A DNA stretch of 19,366 nucleotides, from positions 1 to 19,366 of the forward strand of contig CAKUKR010000041.1 of NCBI GenBank assembly GCA_934663645.1, read 5' to 3'. The stretch is from an uncultured Muribaculaceae bacterium (GTDB lineage: Bacteria > Bacteroidota > Bacteroidia > Bacteroidales > Muribaculaceae). Below the pieces are notes generated by a model. The model ran no database searches and was not told the DNA's origin. It saw only the letters and a list, made by a program, of their open reading frames with translations. Positions within the stretch are counted from its first letter, which is position 1. Every line of letters starts with the position of its first letter. Made by a program: the position numbers and the translations under genes. Below, one piece after another: positions 16,401-19,366 of the stretch.

Positions 16401-16820
16401 GCAGACCTCGGTACTGTAGGCTGTGCTTACAACTATGGTGACGGACAGTCTCTCGGTGTTAACGCTATCCCGACCTACAGACAGGATGCGGACGGCAATC
16501 CGGCTGGCAGTGCTATCGACCCCAACGGCGTGCCTGTGCTCAACACTCAGCTCGACCAGTACAACAATGCTTCTTCAAGCCGCTTCCTCGTTTCGAGCAG
16601 CTACCTGTGCATGAAGAACATCAACATCTCATACGACTTCCCCAAGAAGTGGGTGAACGCTATGAAGATGCAGAACCTCAACCTTGGCTTCTCGGTTGAC
16701 AACCTCTTCCTGATCACTAAGCAGAAAGGTTTGAACCCGCAGTACAGCTTCTCTGGCGGTCAGGGCGCATACTATGTTCCCTCTCGCGTCTTCTCATTCC
16801 AGCTCACAGTCAAGTTCTAA
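13455..16820 (+). CDS. SusC/RagA-family TonB-dependent outer-membrane transporter
   Basis: A 1121-aa TonB-dependent transporter that, with its SusD partner, imports oligosaccharides, peptides or other nutrients across the outer membrane. Signal peptide 1-22 (ending MPALA); carboxypeptidase-regulatory-like domain about 23-95 (ITGSVLD, IGATI, DFDGNFTL, FSYVGYK); TonB-box-like LDDVVVIAYG at 100-109; plug domain about 115-230 with VTQALEGNAPGVQV, IRIRGFNSF, PLYVVDGIVY and LKDAASCALYGNRGANGVIL; then the 22-strand barrel ending in a C-terminal phenylalanine (FQLTVKF). Length is normal for SusC proteins. Codons are highly biased (Ile almost only ATC, Ser TCT, Arg CGT/CGC), unlike the upstream gene groups, pointing to high expression. 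susD follows after 21 bp. No sensor-regulator or anti-sigma gene is adjacent, so the substrate cannot be inferred from context. Confidence 0.96.
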   Translation: MRKLFLLLVAVLACSWSMPALARTITGSVLDAANNDPLIGATIMPVGGGQGTDADFDGNFTLNIPDNVKQITFSYVGYKSKTLPVQSEMHVYLESSVTSLDDVVVIAYGTGTKESLTGSVAVVDSKAIEDRPVTSVTQALEGNAPGVQVNNSTGQPGSSPSIRIRGFNSFSSSAQSPLYVVDGIVYQGDIADINPADIESMSVLKDAASCALYGNRGANGVILINTKRAKGQGKVDVTLQVRQGMYTRGLPEYDTLDANQWMETALQGWARGRQTAGAPGTYDEILASSAAAFIGGFVNGTNIYGGDPSTVFDATGKLTRNVLPGYTDLDWWDAISRTGHRQEYNVNATGATEKFDAFASVGYLKENGYMLQTDFERFNGRFVANYNPVSFLKIGADLSASYSESDQGTADPDNLNTTTNPFLTMFYAPIQSYYQHDAEGAIVYGADGQPVWNTDGMNKGDNIAWLMRLNSSTYKNSSINGSLYGTAILPYGFELTVRGSMMRSFLSGKDYSNRIIGAQQGTGGMDLSHQNVGSHTFMQTLNWSREYGLHHIDVMLDHENYQYGYNSYFLRKSGQLIDGNYSMNNFQNLDADSEAQAEIRTESYLGRARYNFDQKYFAEFSLRRDGTSRFAKDNRWGTFWSVGASWILTKEKFLHNVEWLNYLKLRLAYGSVGNDAAASAYSYLTLYSPWFTYEGIGTMYPGSIGTSDLKWESTKTLDIALEGSLFNDRFNFTIGYFDKRNADLLYSRTLPFSQGTVGNSGLLPSVMQNIGTMSNRGWELQFGVDIIRNADFRWNFNIDASFIKNKIIKLPDNQDIVGQALFQGKSLYEKFTYDWAGVDQRTGNSLYYMHPDSPEYYKYDENGNQYYDEQLWMNNLAAASKSGNLFVDENGNYLTDRATTYAKRVIKGSALPTVFGSFSTNFSWKGINLGLLFTYSLGGKTYNGNYASLMGISAQSPGALHKDILNSWTKDPVTGNTNPVANADLGTVGCAYNYGDGQSLGVNAIPTYRQDADGNPAGSAIDPNGVPVLNTQLDQYNNASSSRFLVSSSYLCMKNINISYDFPKKWVNAMKMQNLNLGFSVDNLFLITKQKGLNPQYSFSGGQGAYYVPSRVFSFQLTVKF

Positions 16821-16841
16821 AATACATAAGAGAATACAGAA

Positions 16842-18644
16842 ATGAAAAGCAATATATTTTTACACGGTCTGATCGCTCTGGGATCAGTCGGTCTGTTCGG
16901 GGCATGTGCTTCTGACTACCTCGATACAACTCCCGAGGCGAACTTCCCTGACAAGGACGCCCTCAGCACCGTTGACAATATCCAGTTGGCGCTGAACGGT
17001 ATCTCGCTGTCTATGAACACGCAGTACCAGTCCACTTCCTGGAACCAGTACAACGGCGAGTCATACGTCAACACCATCTGCAACGAGGCTATGGGTCAGG
17101 ACTACATATCCGGCCTTGGCGGCGCGATGTTCTCCAACGAGACTCTCAAAGGCGAAAACTGGAACAACGCAGACATGCTCCTCAACGCAATCCCCTGGGA
17201 TTACGCATACGGCCTTATCCAGCAGGCCAACAAGATCCTCGACGTGGTTGACACTGCCGAGGGCGACGAGGAGACACGCGCTTGGGTGAAGGCGCAGGCG
17301 CTCACTTTCCGCGCTCACTCCTACACCAAGCTTCTCCAGTTCTACGCCCCCCGTTGGGAGGACAGCAACAACGGTGACGTTTACTGCCTCGTCAAGAGAA
17401 CTACCGGCGAGATCAAGAATGCTCCGCTCACAACAATGAACGACATCCTTGCCCTCGTATACGAAGACCTCAACAATGCTATCGCTCTCTACGACCAGGC
17501 CGGCAACAAGGCTCGCGACATGAAGTGGATGGTTGACAAGAGCGTTGCCCAGGGTATCTATGCTCGTGTTGCCATGATCAAGCATGACTGGCAGACTGCA
17601 CAGAAGATGGCTCACGATGCTCGTCAGGGCTACACCATCATGGACAATGACACATACCTCTCAGGTTTCTATGCTGACAACAACGACAATATGTGGACTT
17701 CCGGCTCTGCCGACGAGGACATCTACTACTGGTCTTGGGGTTCCCACTATGCCGCTAACGGCCTTTATGTGAAGAACTGGGGCATCGGCGCCGGCGCTAT
17801 CGACATCGACCTCTACAACCAGATGGACGAGAACGACATCCGTCGCCAGCTCTATATCACTCCTGACAAGATCGCTTTCACTCAGGGCATAAACAAGGCT
17901 TGGAACCCTGGCAAGCTCGTTGCTGAAGACTACTGGGATGCTGACCTCGTGGACGCTACTAAGGACCTGAACCTCGCCTTCGGCGCATCTTCAAGAAAGG
18001 ATGCTGACGGCAAGAAATGGGGTCTTCTGAATGTCACCATGCGTTACTGCGCATACTACATCAGCAACATCTTCAAGGGCAACTACAACGACTGCTTCCC
18101 CGGTGCTGACAACTATATGGCATACTATTCCACTGGCCAGTCTGGTCAGGTACTGCTCTCTCGCGGTGTATACGGCACCCAGGTTGTCACTCCGTTCGGC
18201 GCACAGCTGAAGTTCATCGCCAAGGCTCCCTACGGCACAAGCAAGTACCCCTACATGCGTGCTGCTGAAATGTGCCTGACTGAGGCTGAAGCTGCTTGGC
18301 ATAACAATGACTTCACTACTGCCCAGAACTGCCTCAAGGAGATCAACGGCAAGCGTGTCCCCGGTTACACCTGCACTGCTACTGGCGAGGAACTCCTCAA
18401 GGAGATCCAGACCAGTCGCCGTATCGAGCTGTGGGGCGAAGGCTTCGGCTGGACAGACTTCAAGCGTTGGAACATGCCTATCAACCGTCGCGCATGGGTT
18501 GCTGGCGACCCGACTTCAGGTAACTGGATGCCCGAGCGTGCCGGCAAGGTTGAGACAAGCATGAACCACGGCTGGATGTTCACTCTCCCCAACTCGGAGT
18601 CTGACTACAACGACCAGGTTGACCGCAACCTCCTCCCGAAGTGA
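16842..18644 (+). CDS. SusD/RagB-family nutrient-binding outer-membrane lipoprotein
   Basis: A 600-aa surface lipoprotein that caps the SusC barrel and binds its substrate. Lipobox LFGAC with Cys22, followed by ASDYLDTTPEA, the usual SusD start. TPR-like helices include WDYAYGLIQQANKILDVV and KAQALTFRAHSYTKLLQFYA, and the C-terminal RagB/SusD signature is TSRRIELWGEGFGWTDFKRW. At 600 aa it is slightly longer than typical SusD proteins (about 500-580). Aromatic residues are abundant in the middle part (DIYYWSWGSHYAANGLYVKN), compatible with a glycan-binding face, but the ligand is unknown. Same biased codon use as susC. A strong terminator 26 bp after the stop ends the unit, so no glycoside hydrolase or surface glycan-binding protein is co-transcribed downstream. 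Confidence 0.96.
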   Translation: MKSNIFLHGLIALGSVGLFGACASDYLDTTPEANFPDKDALSTVDNIQLALNGISLSMNTQYQSTSWNQYNGESYVNTICNEAMGQDYISGLGGAMFSNETLKGENWNNADMLLNAIPWDYAYGLIQQANKILDVVDTAEGDEETRAWVKAQALTFRAHSYTKLLQFYAPRWEDSNNGDVYCLVKRTTGEIKNAPLTTMNDILALVYEDLNNAIALYDQAGNKARDMKWMVDKSVAQGIYARVAMIKHDWQTAQKMAHDARQGYTIMDNDTYLSGFYADNNDNMWTSGSADEDIYYWSWGSHYAANGLYVKNWGIGAGAIDIDLYNQMDENDIRRQLYITPDKIAFTQGINKAWNPGKLVAEDYWDADLVDATKDLNLAFGASSRKDADGKKWGLLNVTMRYCAYYISNIFKGNYNDCFPGADNYMAYYSTGQSGQVLLSRGVYGTQVVTPFGAQLKFIAKAPYGTSKYPYMRAAEMCLTEAEAAWHNNDFTTAQNCLKEINGKRVPGYTCTATGEELLKEIQTSRRIELWGEGFGWTDFKRWNMPINRRAWVAGDPTSGNWMPERAGKVETSMNHGWMFTLPNSESDYNDQVDRNLLPK

Positions 18645-18669
18645 TAATACATAATCACTGATATACCGA

Positions 18670-18707
18670 AGAGGGCGTACCGGCATTGCCGATACGCCCT
18701 CTCTCTT
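18670..18707 (+). terminator. Terminator of the susCD unit
   Basis: Arms AGAGGGCGTA (18670-18679) and TACGCCCTCT (18693-18702) with an inner CGGC/GCCG stem, followed by CTCTTT. A C8 tract follows at 18710-18717. Confidence 0.85.
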
Positions 18708-18743
18708 TGCCCCCCCCGACTATACTCCGAACCCAGACGACTG

Positions 18744-18783
18744 CTCGGAGTTCTCGGAGTTCTCGGAGTACTCCGAGAACTCC
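18744..18783. repeat. 9-bp tandem repeats fused to a 28-bp perfect palindrome
   Basis: Three 9-bp units (CTCGGAGTT twice, then CTCGGAGTA) occupy 18744-18770. The last part runs into a perfect 28-bp palindrome at 18756-18783, centred on GTAC at 18768-18771, with left arm GGAGTTCTCGGAGT. There is no T-run on either side, so it is not a standard intrinsic terminator. Confidence 0.85.
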
Positions 18784-18835
18784 AAGGTCTCAGAGGTTGA
18801 GGCTGATTCTGCTGCGCTGGAGATGGGGTAGGTAT

Positions 18836-18870
18836 AAAAAATGAATAGCTCGCATCACTGCGGACTATTC
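18836..18870 (-). terminator. Terminator of tRNA-His
   Basis: On the minus strand GAATAG-TC-CGCA-GTGA-TGCG-AG-CTATTC forms a hairpin (18843-18870) followed by ATTTTTTA (six Ts opposite 18836-18841). It lies about 53 nt past the tRNA 3' end. Confidence 0.82.
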
Positions 18871-18922
18871 ACGATAATTATTCACCAAAACAAATTCATA
18901 TCCCTATGACAGGGAAAATCTA

Positions 18923-19000
18923 TGGGGTGAAAGATGGGTCTCGAACCCACGACCTACGGAACCACAATCCGTCGCTCTAACCAACTGAGCTACATTCACC
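18923..19000 (-). tRNA. tRNA-His (anticodon GUG)
   Basis: Complete cloverleaf read on the minus strand. G-1 (19000) pairs with C73, as required for histidyl-tRNA identity. The D-arm is GCTC AGTTGGTTA GAGC, the anticodon arm ACGGA TTGTGGT TCCGT with anticodon GTG, and the T-arm GTGGG TTCGAGA CCCAT. The 3' CCA is encoded (18925-18923). In the acceptor stem (GTGAATG with CTTTCAC) positions 6 and 67 are both U, so one pair is a mismatch. It has its own promoter and terminator. Confidence 0.97.
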
Positions 19001-19057
19001 ATGTTGATTATCAAACGTTTCAAAAGTGATAAGCACTCTGTTCGTCTGATTTCGATG

Positions 19058-19089
19058 CAAAGGTAGATAATTCACCCCAACTGACCAAA
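19058..19089 (-). promoter_or_regulatory. Promoter of tRNA-His
   Basis: On the minus strand TTTG (plus CAAA, 19086-19089), a 20-bp spacer, then TACCTTTG (plus CAAAGGTA, 19058-19065): an exact match to both Bacteroidota promoter boxes. Start expected near 19050, about 50 nt before the mature 5' end. Confidence 0.78.
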
Positions 19090-19237
19090 TTTTCTGGCGG
19101 CAAATCGCGCGTGTGTAGTATAATCACCTGACAGACAAGTAGTTGATAATAGTTAATTATTCTGTTTATCCCTTAGTGGCTGCCTGCTTTGCCGATTGGT
19201 GCTTTGCTGGATATTGTTGTTGCAAGGTAATAACTAA

Positions 19238-19266
19238 GGAGGGGGACGCAAACAGCATCCCCCTCC
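19238..19266 (-). terminator. Hairpin terminator of the gene entering from the right edge
   Basis: Arms GGAGGGGGA (19238-19246) and TCCCCCTCC (19258-19266), an 11-nt loop, then TTAGTTATT on the minus strand. It sits 29 bp past the stop of the partial minus-strand gene. The U-tract is only moderate. Confidence 0.65.
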
Positions 19267-19295
19267 ACTCGAAATTCTCTATGTGCCGGCGGTTG

Positions 19296-19366
19296 TCAGC
19301 GCGGTGCGCTGTTGCCGGACTTGCCGTTGGTCACATCGTCTGCGCCTACCTGTGCCGCTGTGCGCT
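19296..19366 (-). CDS. 3' end of an unidentified minus-strand gene (partial)
   Basis: Reading inward from the right edge on the minus strand, one frame stays open for 22 codons and ends TGA (19298-19296). The visible C-terminus, AQVGADDVTNGKSGNSAPR, has normal composition for a protein tail, and a hairpin terminator follows 29 bp later, which supports this frame. No family can be assigned. A second frame ending at a TAG further on is Arg/Gln-rich and less plausible. Confidence 0.5.
   Translation of the reverse strand, partial: RTAAQVGADDVTNGKSGNSAPR

Noticed and set aside
18710..18717. C8 homopolymer that might mark a phase-variable tract
   Set aside because: It lies outside any gene or promoter, just after a terminator, so length changes would have no evident effect.
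1..19366. Searched for CRISPR arrays, insertion sequences, integrases, phage genes and defence systems
   Set aside because: No regularly spaced repeats, transposase or integrase motifs, or paired terminal inverted repeats were seen.

Overview
The window looks like chromosomal DNA of a GC-rich Bacteroidales, most likely Muribaculaceae-like or a near relative; the family is an inference from gene content. Support for Bacteroidota: a SusC/SusD outer-membrane pair, a SusA-like GH13 enzyme and a GH35 beta-galactosidase, several lipoproteins with G/A-C lipoboxes, A-rich gene leaders without clear Shine-Dalgarno sites, and five promoter candidates of the TTTG / ~19-20 bp / TAnnTTTG type.

Layout. 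(1) 1-2962, plus strand: the tail of an unidentified gene, then a promoter and a tight run of thymidine kinase, a homocysteine S-methyltransferase-family protein and a UPF0597/CyuA-type L-cysteine desulfidase; the last two overlap by ATGA. (2) 3005-5314, minus strand: an exported GH35 beta-galactosidase, divergent from (3) 5460-8103, plus strand: a PBP4-type D-Ala-D-Ala carboxypeptidase (DacB), a conserved Bacteroidota protein of unknown function, and the 16S rRNA methyltransferase RsmI, closely packed. The divergent promoters share the same TAACTTTG box in opposite orientation. (4) 8158-11504, plus strand: a coiled-coil lipoprotein resembling the Cbp1 family, a strong hairpin terminator, then a periplasmic GH13 glucanohydrolase overlapping a SPOR-domain lipoprotein by ATGA. 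(5) 11577-12635, minus strand: an unusual secreted Asn/Arg/Gly/His/Pro-rich repeat protein with a compact C-terminal domain of unknown function. (6) 12636-13454: an 819-bp non-coding stretch with a promoter about 350 nt upstream of susC and a duplicated motif. (7) 13455-18644, plus strand: an apparently orphan SusC/SusD pair with codon use suggesting high expression, closed by a terminator. (8) 18645-19366: a 28-bp perfect palindrome fused to 9-bp tandem repeats, a tRNA-His(GUG) on the minus strand with its own promoter and terminator, and the 3' end of another minus-strand gene.

Functionally the window mixes housekeeping (Tdk, RsmI, tRNA-His), sulfur amino-acid metabolism, cell-wall maintenance, and surface glycan or nutrient acquisition. 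I see no phage, transposon, CRISPR array or defence system. The least explained items are the repeat-rich secreted protein, the long susC leader, and the palindrome/tandem repeat.
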